Origin: Paraspadella gotoi
Taxonomy: Eukaryota; Chaetognatha
Assembly (NCBI GenBank): GCA_051294375.1
Contig: CM119265.1
Coordinates: forward strand, 1,728,280-1,792,279
Direction: 5' to 3'
Length of the DNA stretch: 64,000 nucleotides
The position numbers and the translations under genes are program-made. A model generated the notes under the pieces. The model was not told where the DNA came from and did no database searches. It worked only from the letters and a program-made list of their open reading frames with translations. Below, one piece after another: positions 51,101-62,635 of this stretch (within the stretch, counting starts at the first letter, position 1; every line of letters begins with the position of its first letter).

Positions 51101-52892
51101 GCCGCTGCAGTCCATCAGCTTCAAGCTGCCGAGAGAATCTGAAATGCCGAAAGTCGAGGCGCAACAACTAAAAGGAAAATGAAAGCGGGAAAGCGTTAAT
51201 ATTGGCTTATTCTTTTGCGCAATAAAATCGGTGGGTTCACCTGTCGGAGACGCTGAGAAGAGTGTTGCTCGAAGAATCGACGAGAGTGCTTTGCGTCGAA
51301 TCGAGATAAGCACCCGATTCGTCGCTGCCAACTGATTAAATAAAAATATTTTTTCAATTCAATAATTAATTATTCATTTAACAGTTTCAAAAATTCGGTT
51401 ATTTCGTATCCTGACCGGCGCCTTTGATCGACGCGGCGTCGGCAACGCCCGAATCTGGGCGGCGCGGCGCGGAATCAGCGCCGCTCGATTCGTCCGAATC
51501 CATAGACGCCAGTTCCTGCAGGGAAAGGAAGAAACGGAGAAAAGGAAAAAGCGTGAGAGAGAAGGGTAAAGAGAAGAGCAAAGTTGAGAAGGGCAAAGAA
51601 GGGCAAAGTTGCGAGAGAAAGTCTTCGCAACTAAAGACTCAAGCGAACCTTCAAGTATCTCTGTCCGAACTCGTATAATTCGGGAAAGAATTCGGCGTAA
51701 GACTCGCGGAGTTCGTCGGCCGAACGCGGAGCCTCGCGGACGAAGCGAAGAACGTCGTCGTCGTCGCGTTCGAGGGAGTCTTGGGAGAAGAGGCCTGGGG
51801 GGGGGGAGGAAGAGGAAGAGGAAAGGTAAGTAGAGCTCCTCCTCCTAATAATTCCTTATTCCTTCTCACCGCTCTTTCTCCTCTGCGCCGCCAACTCGGA
51901 CAACGACTGCCGATGCGCCGCCGCCGACGACGACGACGAAGACGATGGTTTCCCGCTCTTTTTGCCGCTGCCTTTGGAGGAAGGAGCGGCGGCCGCGGCG
52001 GCGCGTTTTCCGCCCGCAGCGGCGGCGCGGCGCCCGGGAACGGCGCCGCCAACGCGTTTTCCGCCGGCGACGTCGCTGCTCGAACCGTCGTCGTCTTCGT
52101 CGTCGTCATCGTCGTCGTCGGAGGCAGAGTCGTTGTCTTCCTGAGAATCGCTGCCTCCGCCGTGGGAGAGACGTCTTGGACAAAAACGTGGGGAGAAAGT
52201 ACAATTTTATAAGCTTATAACTTTTATGCCGTTTAACTTTTATCTGCTACATTTTACACTATCAATATCATACAAACATTTCTTAAAATTTTCACGCATT
52301 TTAGGCAATGACTAACGTCAGCAAGGCGGAATTCGAAATATAAATCTGAAAAAACTTTTCCCGAAATAAACGAGCATAAATGGAAGGGGGAATCTCTGTC
52401 TCACCTGTAGTCGCTGTCGGGAAGAGAGAAAGTCAAGGGACTCGCGACGCTGGGAACCGGGAGGCGACTGCGGGGGAGGCACTTGCGCATGATTACGCTG
52501 AAGAGAAGGAGGAGGAGGAGGAGGAGGATAAATAGGTGAAATTCTCTCTCTAACTCTCTCTCTCTCTCTCACACTAACCTGGCGGTGTTGACAGCGCCCT
52601 CCAACTCTCTAGAGTCGAGAGTCTCGATGCAGACGCAGTATAGAACACGAATCCCGTCCGCCTCGACGAATGATTTGCGGCCTAAAGAGAGAATTTTGAA
52701 AAAAAAAAGATGTTTTTGTCGGGAGATTCCAAGACGTTGACTTACCCGATTTGAGATTGGCGATCTGCTTGAGCGCACCCAGGATGGACTTGCGGATGTT
52801 GACGTGACGATTGGAGGAATCGAAGCGATGCCAATCACTGTAGAGGCCGATGAGGAGTGCGACGCCGCCTGAGGGAGAAAAGAGTCCATCAA

Positions 52893-52954
<62 letters not shown>

Positions 52955-54188
52955 TCTTTCACCCATGCTGACGAGGCGAGAGGCGTTGCTCTTTGACTTG
53001 CATAGCAGCGCCAGGACATCCAGAGCCAATTTCAGTTGAGTCACGTGTTTCTTTCCGCACATTTGAATGACGCGGAACATGTAGGAGACCGCGCCGGCCT
53101 TTCCGAGCTGTTGGGGGGGGGGGGAACGAGAGAAAGAAATGGGGGGGGGGAACCGGGAACGAAATGGGGGGGGGGACCGGGAACGAATTGTTATGGACTC
53201 ATCACTTACATAAACCAAATAGGATAAAACGGGATTGTTTCTTGTATTTTTTAAATTCTACAAAATTGCAACATTTTCCACCTGCGAGGCGTTGACGGCG
53301 TTGTTGGCGTATATCTTGAGCACGTAGAGGGCGGGTTGCAGCGTCTTGAAGTAGTTGGCGTGATTGCGCACGAGATTGAGGGTGACGCCGAGGGCTCCAG
53401 AGAGGCGCGCCTTCACCTCGAACTTTCGGTCCTTGGGGCCCAACTTGGCGAGGATCTGGTGGAGGCTCATCACCAGCTCCTCGTTCACGGGGACGTCGCG
53501 GGACACGTTGACCAAGATGTTGAAGAGGACCTTGGTGGAGAAAAGTCTCTATTTGGTATTTCCGTGATTTCTAATAGTACTACTTTTTTACTATTAAATA
53601 TATTAATGTTCAAAAATTAATTTTTATAAATTAAATTATATTTCATTCTGAAAACTTTATTTTAATTTTTATCCAAGTTAATCAAAGTACGACAAAATGC
53701 TAATTAGTTTAATGTCTCACTTGAGTAGCTCCACGATTAATGAGAGCCGTGACCCTCTTGCTGGAGGACGACTTCCCCCCGACGAGTTCGTTAATGACGA
53801 GGACAATATTCTGAACGACGACGGGGTCCGACGACGACTCCAGGAGGACGAGCAGCGTCTCGACTCCTCCGGACGACTTGGCCGCCACCTCCTTGCGCAC
53901 CTTTTGATTGGGGTGGATGAGGAGTTGTTGGACAAAGGCCCGACACTTTCTCATTAGATACTTATTTCGATGACAAACCTTATCGTGCGAGGTCACCAGC
54001 TGTAGCAACTTGGAAGTGGCCGTCTTCAATTGCTCCCTGCGAAGACGAATGACTTGAAGTTAGGAGTTATATAAAGACAAATTAAACGAGTGATGCTGAT
54101 TTTTAACTTACACGTCGTCTCCCTGATGGGCTTCCAACGTCTGCAATAGCGACGCCACTCGGTGGCGAACGTCTTTCTTGCTGTTCAT
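40482..54188 (-). CDS. AGTPBP1: Cytosolic carboxypeptidase 1 (tubulin deglutamylase)
   Basis: 31 exons, all phases joining; 4686 nt, 1561 aa (human 1226). Exon starts: 54188, 54036, 53900, 53530, 53107, 52868, 52681, 52497, 52174, 51794, 51515, 51331, 51167, 47156, 46861, 46693, 46415, 46209, 46044, 45733, 45555, 45297, 45056, 42330, 42063, 41807, 41547, 41381, 41179, 40868, 40616. The N-terminal armadillo-like region (to about residue 340) has [20 protein letters not shown] and ends [16 protein letters not shown] long Ser/Asp/Ala-rich linker follows. NEYDLIL-like [22 protein letters not shown] and [18 protein letters not shown] precede the M14 peptidase: Zn ligands in VHPGE (about 1283/1286) and CDMHGH (about 1380), [22 protein letters not shown], and the catalytic-Glu region [16 protein letters not shown]. 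The enzyme removes polyglutamate from tubulin. Exon 31 gives an acidic tail ending [10 protein letters not shown]. Intron 13 holds an opposite-strand gene; the 2.6 kb intron 23 shows nothing else supportable. Confidence 0.95.
42115..42160. repeat. (CT)n tract forming a splice donor
   Basis: On the coding strand CCP1 exon 24 ends CGCAG and the intron is GTCTCTCTCTCTC... The dinucleotide tract itself supplies the donor GT and has no consensus downstream bases. Confidence 0.92.
47620..49113 (+). CDS. Four-TM membrane protein nested in CCP1 intron 13
   Basis: ATG at 47620; exon 1 ends at about 47814 (phase-0 GTCGGT) or 47848 (phase-0 GTATTG), then exons 48284-48487, 48668-48901 and 48976-49113, all phase 0 and ending TGA. 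TM1: [16 protein letters not shown] soluble loop of about 70 residues follows ([37 protein letters not shown]). TM2: [22 protein letters not shown]3: [22 protein letters not shown]4: [20 protein letters not shown]. The C-terminus is a short LMHRD. Topology is tetraspan-like (claudin, tetraspanin or channel-subunit style), but no claudin W-GLW-C-C or tetraspanin CCG motif is seen, so the family is unknown. High GC3 in the last exons supports real coding sequence. It is transcribed against its host gene. Confidence 0.7.
49361..49512 (+). repeat. R6 family, highly structured ~150 bp repeat
   Basis: Second copy, differing from 34015-34165 at only a few bases, in CCP1 intron 13 downstream of the nested gene. 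Both copies end within the same CCAACGCAGAGGGAAGT block. Confidence 0.75.
49834..50038 (+). repeat. R3 family dispersed repeat
   Basis: Well-preserved uninterrupted copy in CCP1 intron 13, with the GCCAGGTACTCTGGGAGTGA and AAAGCCTGTCCAAAGTCAGG blocks. Confidence 0.78.
50338..50446 (-). repeat. R4 family, palindrome-headed repeat (inverted copy)
   Basis: Reads GGACAGACCGATGGACAGAC, then ACCGACCGACCGACC, then the palindrome TTGCTCCGCGAG|TACTCGCGG. It is the complement of the copy at 14750. Confidence 0.75.
52891..52958. repeat. (CT)n microsatellite at CCP1 exon 5 donor
   Basis: On the coding strand the donor is ATGG|GTGAAAGAGAGAGAG and passes at once into about 65 bp of (GA)n that fills the intron. 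Confidence 0.93.
53110..53190 (-). repeat. Poly-C tandem units ending at CCP1 exon 5 acceptor
   Basis: Three imperfect units of a poly-C run plus TTCGTTCCCGG-type sequence precede the acceptor CCCCCCAACAG|CTCGG on the coding strand. Confidence 0.8.
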
Positions 54189-54358
54189 CTTGCGAAATAT
54201 GGAAGAGAAGAAAAAAGAGAAGAAAGAGAAGAAAAAGAAAGGGAAAGAGGATGACGCAACCCGAAGGGACAGGAGACGATCGACGTTACAATGGCGGGAC
54301 AAGAGGACGGCGATTTGAGGCGAGACCAGGCACGTTGTAGGGGGAGATTGAATGAGGG

Positions 54359-54399
<41 letters not shown>

Positions 54400-54962
54400 G
54401 TTGATTTTTTCCAATTGAGTCAAAAATTTACGATCAATCGCGTCGTCGTTCGAAATAAATTTGGTTCCGAGCGTCAATATTTTGTTTCGCTACCATTAGC
54501 GCGTTTGTTTTGTTTTGTTTTTGTTTTTTTTTCAAAAATCCAGAAAACAACGAAATAAAAAGTTTCGTCCGAAAGATCAAGAAATGACTAGTTTTTTTTG
54601 GTTTTAGTTTGTTTCAAGCATTTGTAAAAAAATTTCTAGGTGAAACAATGATCACGAGTTCGGTTTTTTTTGTCTTTTTCGAAGAAACGGGGGAGAAGCC
54701 GGGAGAGAGTCATTGAGTGACTAGGTTTTTCAAAGAAGAGCTTCGTATTTACATTTTTTTTTTTTTTGTATTCCAGCCGCAAAAGTCAATCCGAAATTTT
54801 TTTTTTTCATTTGTAGCGAGAAAATTGAGAGCGAAAGCAAAGTCGTTCACGATTAAATTAGCATTTTTGGGATTTTGGAAAAACTTTTCCTCCTCATCTT
54901 CATCTTCGAAGCCTCGAGTCGGAGGCGTTCGAAACCCCGCTTCGTTTCTGTTTCACTTTCTC

Positions 54963-55622
54963 TCACTCGACGAGCGCGTCGACGATTCGCGCGAACTTCT
55001 TGGGATCGGCCTTCGGAAAGGGAACGAGATTGACATCGTCCAAACGGGTCACAGCCTCCGCCAGGCCCGTTGTCTGGGTGCGCAGGCAGTGACCCAGTTC
55101 CACCATCTTGTCGGCCAGCTCCGCCTGGTGGTCGGCCATGAGGGCGACGTTGACGACGACGATGAGCGGCTTTGCGGCGCCGAGAGCCTCTAGGACGGAG
55201 CCGGCGCCGCAATGGGAGATGATCAGGTCGGCAGAGACCATTTCCTTTTCGAGAATAAGTATTAAATTAATAATAAAATAGGAATTTAACAAAAAACCAT
55301 TCTACGAATCTACAGGATTCATTGCTCCAAGAACAGAACTTGGTCATTCCATAGATTTTCAACCGCCATCCCTCTCAGTCACTCCTATCCTTACCCTTTC
55401 GATGGAAGGCTTCAACCGGAACCACTCGATCTCCAACCCTTCATCCGTCGTCCCCTCCGGCGGCTCGAACTCTCCCTCCCCGATCTGCAGGACGAGTCGA
55501 CGAAAGCCTCGGGCGACGAGGGCGGCGCCGACCTCGGGCCGGCAGGCGCCGCGGACGAGCGCGTCGAAGGAGGTGGTGCCGACTGTGAGGAAAGCGGATT
55601 TGGAGGAAGAAGGCTCCACCAT
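54963..55622 (-). CDS. ALG13: ALG13, UDP-GlcNAc transferase catalytic subunit
   Basis: Exons 55622-55395 and 55244-54963 (phase 0 junction), 169 aa, matching the short one-domain ALG13 form. Family blocks: FLTVGTTSFDALV, RLVLQIGEG, EMVSADLIISHCGAGSVLEA with the SH-x-GAGS donor-binding motif, and KPLIVVVNVALMADHQAELA then MVELGHCL. With ALG14 it adds the second GlcNAc to dolichol-PP-GlcNAc on the cytosolic face of the ER. An in-frame ATG at 55724 would add 34 poor-looking residues, so 55622 is preferred. It lies 313 bp after the DNTTIP2 stop and 774 bp before the CCP1 start, all on the same strand. Confidence 0.93.
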
Positions 55623-55756
55623 CGTAGGAGGGGGGAGTGTTGAGGAGAGACTTGGGTGCCGGTGGAGGGAAAGGGAGTGTGCCGCGGGGAGTAGGGTGAA
55701 GGGTGACGAATGCGAAATAACCAATCGGGGGAACCCTCGATTATATCCAAGCAGTA

Positions 55757-55762
55757 TTTATT
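55757..55762 (-). terminator. Poly(A) signal AATAAA of DNTTIP2
   Basis: Minus-strand AATAAA about 173 bases past the DNTTIP2 stop and 135 bases before the ALG13 start, so the two genes can form separate transcripts. Confidence 0.45.
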
Positions 55763-55934
55763 TAACTGGATCAACAATTAAATAGAAAAATATAAAATAA
55801 CAGAAACAATGTGGTTCGATAGCCATAATTTCAAACTTCAAATTTAAAACAAGGCTTTCGTTCTACTCTTTGCTAAATAAAGTTCATAGTTCGTTCCATG
55901 AAGTCATTCTCTGTACTCTTCCTCCTCCTCTCCT

Positions 55935-58900
55935 TCACTTCCTCCCCTTCTTCTTCGTCATCCTCTGCAAATGTTTCTTCTGCCTCATCCTCTTCTTCCT
56001 CTCCTCCTCAAACTTCTTGACCTCCTCGACCTTCGCTTCCCCAAAGGCTTTAAAAGAGGCGTCGGCGAGGAGCTCGTCCGCGATCGAGGCTTTCCGCTGC
56101 TTCTTGGGAATTCTGCAAGTTTGGGAGGAAAGAGAGAATTTTGAAGGGAAGGAACAGGATAGAAAAAGTAGTCATTGCAATTAATAAGCGACATTGCCTA
56201 TGTCATTTAATTTCTTTAAACTACAAAATAGCAGAAGGGGGGACAACCCTTGCTGGGTTCTTTCTTTGATAAGAAGTAGTCAATTTTCACTTTCTGGTTT
56301 AAATTTTTGCCTTGAGATTGACCTCAAACTGACCTTTCTCAGTCTCTCTCTCTCTTTTTCTATAATCATATTTAATTGTTAATTATTATTCTTCAGTTTA
56401 TCATCTTAATTCTTTACCAATGATGATGGCATAGAAATTTATGCCGAAATATATGGAAAAATCAAATTTTTTTGTAGCACAGTATTTCTCGTATTAAAAA
56501 TAAATCTTATAGTCATTTAATTAAATATTTTTACAGTAACCAGTAACTTTCAATGCAGTTTTAAAAGTTTTTAAAAAAGGCAAATAAACATTTAACAATG
56601 GCGAGAAATAACACGGCCCCTTCATTTGACTAAAATAAATGTTGAACAAAAGTAAACAAATGTCGATACTTAGATCGTGTAGAATTCTAAGAAAGGCTTA
56701 TAACTCTTTGATTTTTTTAATTTTTTTATTGTTTTTTATTTATTTTTAAACTTTCGTTTTATGGTCATTATTAGAAGGGAAAGGGAGCAGATCCCGTCGC
56801 CAAAATAAAACAAAAAAACAAAAAAAAAACCAAAACAAAAAAGGTAAGTTTTAACATTAATATATTTTAAACAAACAATGATCTCTAGTGAAGCCAAATC
56901 TCTTCAACGTCCAAACGCAGAAACGTCTTAACCCACCGCCACCTAACGACAAAGATGGTAGAACTCAACCGCATATTGGACACGGGCGTGGTCAAGCGCT
57001 GCATCCAGCTTCCGATTCCAGAGGACAAGTGCCTTGCGACCTACATCTGGATCGATGGCACTGGAGTGCAAATGCGCAACAAGACGCGGACTTTGGACAA
57101 GGAGCCTACAAACCCTAAGGAAGTTCCGGTCTGGACCTTCGACGGTTCTTCAACGGGACAACTCACCTCGGCGGGGATTCACAAGAGGTTCTAGGTTTTT
57201 TTAAATCAAAACACCGAAGATGAATAACACAATCGTTTTTCTTTATCTTAGCCCGAAAAACAACAGTCTAAACCTATAATGCAAGCAATACTCATTTCTT
57301 TTTCTTTCAGCGACCTCTACCTAATTCCAGTGGCGATGTTTCGAGACCCGTTCATGTGCGGAAACGCGAAACTCATTATGTGCGAAGTCTACAATCCCGA
57401 CAAAAAACCGGCGGCGACTAACCATCGAGCCGGCTGCGCGGCAAACATGCTCAAGGTAAACGTCCCTCATTCATCGTCTCCCTCAAGAACAAATCAATCC
57501 CACCCACCGAGCCTCGATTTCAATATTTTATCTCTATCATTTCAGGTGCGTGATCACCATCCATGGTTTGGGTTCGAACAAGAGTACACGATGCTGGACG
57601 CGGACGGGCATCCACTGGGATGGCCCAAACTGGGTTTTCCACCGCCTCAAGGCCCCTACTACTGCGGGACGGGTGCGAATCACGTGGTGGCCCGCGACGT
57701 GATCGAAGCTCATTATCGGGCCTGCCTCTGGGCCGGGGTTAGAGTCGCGGGTACCAACGCCGAGGTTATGCCCGCCCAGTGGGAATTTCAGGTGAAAATT
57801 AGCTGGGCTGATTGATATACACTAAATGCGCTTAAGCAATGCCTCGTCCTGTCACGTTTTTTCGATTTAACGGATCAGCCTAAATATAGGGAGTGGCAGG
57901 GCGTGTCACTTCAAAGAATTAGTATTAATTCATAAATTCATCTTCCAGGTCGGTCCCTGCGAGGGAATAGAACTGGGCGACCACCTCTGGATGGCCCGCT
58001 GGATTCTGTACCGCGTCTGCGAGAACTCCGGAATCGTGGTCACTCTGGACCCGAAGCCCATTCCTGGCGACTGGGCCGGGTCGGGTTGCCACGCCAACTT
58101 CTCGACGCTGGCCATGAGGGAGATCGGCGGCCTGAGTCACATCCACGAGGCCATCGAATGGCTCTCGCGCTTCCAAGCCGAACACATCGCCGCATACGAT
58201 CCTACTGGAGGCATCGACAACGCCAAGCGACTCACGGGGCGGAACGAGACGGCCAAGATCAACGAGTTCAAATACGGTGAGAATTGAAGAGGAATTCTAA
58301 TTGGGTTTGCATGTTAGAATTGTCTCCATCATGCAGACTAAACTAACGTATGTAATATCTAATTTACTGCTTCCCCTCTCCTCAAAATCCTCGCAGGCGT
58401 AGGAGATCGCGCGGGTTCCGTTCGAATTCCTCAACACGTGGGCGACGCGGAAAGGGGCTACCTAGAGGATCGACGTCCGGCCTCAAACTGCGACCCTTAT
58501 AAAGTCACCGACATGCTTATCCAGACATGCGTCCTCCACTCTACCAAGGCCTTTGAATAACCCGTTTTTTCGTTCTCATGGAATTGGAATAATATAAAGT
58601 TTTCGGCGGCGGCGGGAATGACGATTTCTTGAGAAAATTTAGTCCGATTTTATTTTTTCCTTGAAAAATTTTAGGCGTTAGTCGAATTACAATTGTTTGT
58701 GGGATAAAAAAGAAGCAAAAGCATCAATTAACCATCATTTAACCCAAAAAAAAGGTCAAAATTAGATAAATCAATTAATGATAACTATTTCAAGGTGACG
58801 ACTTATTATTTTCGATGCGCGTATACTAATTTGGGATCAAGAAAGCGATACCCAAGCCGCCCGTCGTCCACCCAAAATCCTAGCCTCACCTGGCGCTGTA

Positions 58901-60136
58901 AAAGTCTGACTTGTCTTCCTTGATGACGCCGCGTTGGAAGAACCTCGGGAGGCCCCTCATGTCGTCGCCCTTGTAAAAGGTCTTGGGGTCGAGAGACTTT
59001 CGCATCTTGAGAATCTTGAGATCGCGTTTCTCTTCCTCAGTCATCTCCGCCCTCTTCATGCCGAACCATTTGGGGCCTTTGGAGGCTTCGCGGGCCTTGA
59101 GAGAATTAGGAGGAGAGCGGGTGAATTCGGAGGAGTGAATTATGAGGAGGGCGGGTGAAGAAAAGACAAAAGTGATAGAAACTTCTTTTATTCGCCGTTC
59201 TTTCATTTATCCTTTAATTTCTATCCTTTAATTTTAAAACTCAATTAACCATTGATTTAATTTTATTAAGCTATTTGGCTTCCTGACTTTGAACAAACAG
59301 GCTACGGTAAGGTTAAGCCCTCAATCCCTCTTACAAGAAAAGCTTACAATAACGGTCACGGTCTCTAACAGTTTAACTTGTCTAATTTAACTTTATTAAC
59401 TCCCGGATTTTCAAACGGCAATCATCTTCACATCTGTAATTCTTCTTTTTTAAATCCTCATCTGCAACTCCCCCTCCCCATCCTATTCCTTCAACATCTG
59501 TTACTCTCCATCCCATTCCCCAACCATCTGCAACTCCGAATCTCATTCCTCCAGCATCTGCAACTCTCCATCCCATTCCCCAGCCATATGCAACTCCCCA
59601 TCTCATTCCCTCACCATCTGCGACTCCTTCTTCTTCTCCCTCCTCGATCTCTTCTCGCTGGGGACTGAGTGGCGTCGACTGAAGTCGTCGGTGACGAGAG
59701 AGTTGGCGAGCGCCGCCGCCGCGGGGCTGGAGGAGGAAGAGGAGTCTAGGAGAGTGTCGAGGAGAGGATTCTTGGTGGACGAATCCATCGAGGCACCTCT
59801 TGAGAGTCTCGCACCAGAGGATCCGGCGACGAGCGATTTGGGGTCGGCGCTGAAGTAGACGAGGCTGGAAACGTCGACGAGATGTTGGAGTTTTCGCGAC
59901 GCCGGATCTAGAGGCGTCGAGGGCGTCGTTTTCTTCGTCGGCGGCGGCGTCGACTTTTCCAAGGAGACGAAATCGGCGTCGAATCGAGGAGCTGCCTCGA
60001 CGCTGGAGCCGAAAGAGGAATAAATGGCGCCGACCGAGATAGCCCCGCCGGACGAGGTATCGGCGCCGGTGGAAGAGGCGGCGTCGACGCCGCTCGTCGT
60101 CGAGTCGATAAAGAACAAATCGCAGTCAGTCGCCAT
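55935..60136 (-). CDS. DNTTIP2: DNTTIP2/Fcf2 pre-rRNA processing factor
   Basis: Exons 60136-59615, 59095-58890 and 56112-55935: 906 nt, 301 aa; phases 0 and 2. The N-terminal half is Ser/Ala/Thr-rich and unstructured-looking. The C-terminal Fcf2 domain is clear: [56 protein letters not shown], then [20 protein letters not shown] across the last junction, and a Lys/Arg-rich end. Fcf2 acts in the nucleolar small-subunit processome in early 18S rRNA cleavages. The last intron (58889-56113) contains the whole glutamine synthetase gene on the other strand. The exon 1 donor sits at the edge of a ~30 bp minisatellite. Confidence 0.92.
56955..58560 (+). CDS. GLUL: Glutamine synthetase (eukaryotic type II)
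   Basis: Exons 56955-57187, 57311-57455, 57546-57791, 57949-58276 and 58397-58560: 1116 nt, 371 aa (human 373). Blocks: [155 protein letters not shown] and [14 protein letters not shown]. It condenses glutamate and ammonia with ATP in the cytosol (or mitochondrion). The exon 1/2 junction is weak: an AG|GTTCTA donor is used, and the STGQ loop becomes about three residues longer than normal. The gene sits wholly inside the last intron of DNTTIP2, opposite strand. Confidence 0.95.
59465..59625 (-). repeat. ~30 bp minisatellite containing DNTTIP2 exon 1 donor
   Basis: On the coding strand units read GAGTTGCAGATGGTTGGGG then AATGGGATGG. The first unit contains the true donor (CAGATG|GTGAGGG), and at least one further unit has CAGATG|GTTGGG. 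About five units. Confidence 0.88.
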
Positions 60137-60430
60137 TTTAAAGTTTTTTTTTTTAAGTTTAATTACGAAATAACTTGAAAATAAGCATAACAAAAATGTA
60201 AATGGGAACAAACAAGTGTAAACCACAGAAAAGCAAAAATATGAATATTTTCATCCTCTTCCTCCTCTTCCTCCTCTTCTTTCTCTTCTAATATTAAACA
60301 GTTTTCTCCTTCTCAAATAAGAATTAGTCTTCCAACTCCTCCTCCTCCTCCTCTAATACCAATAAGTCGTCCCTCTCCTCTTCTTCCTCCTCTAATACCA
60401 ATAAGTCGTCCCTCTCCTCCTCTTCCTCCT

Positions 60431-62361
<1,931 letters not shown>

Positions 62362-62575
62362 CGCGAGTCCTTTTTATCAAAATATTATTCCTTTTTTCGA
62401 TGATTTAAATTTTAAGCCTAAGCAATAACAGAAAAGAAGAATAAATAATGGTAAAAGTAACCAAACAAAAATATTTTGAGGGGGTATAACGAAAAGTCGG
62501 TGAGGAAATGATTTCTCATAGTAGTTAATAACAAAAAATTGCGTTTTTGAGGCGAGTGAAATATTCTCATTCTTA

Positions 62576-62635
<60 letters not shown>

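Noticed and set aside
51781-52212. 143-codon plus-strand ORF
   Set aside because: Antisense of CCP1 exon 9, whose minus-strand frame gives the expected Ser/Asp-rich linker with correct phases.
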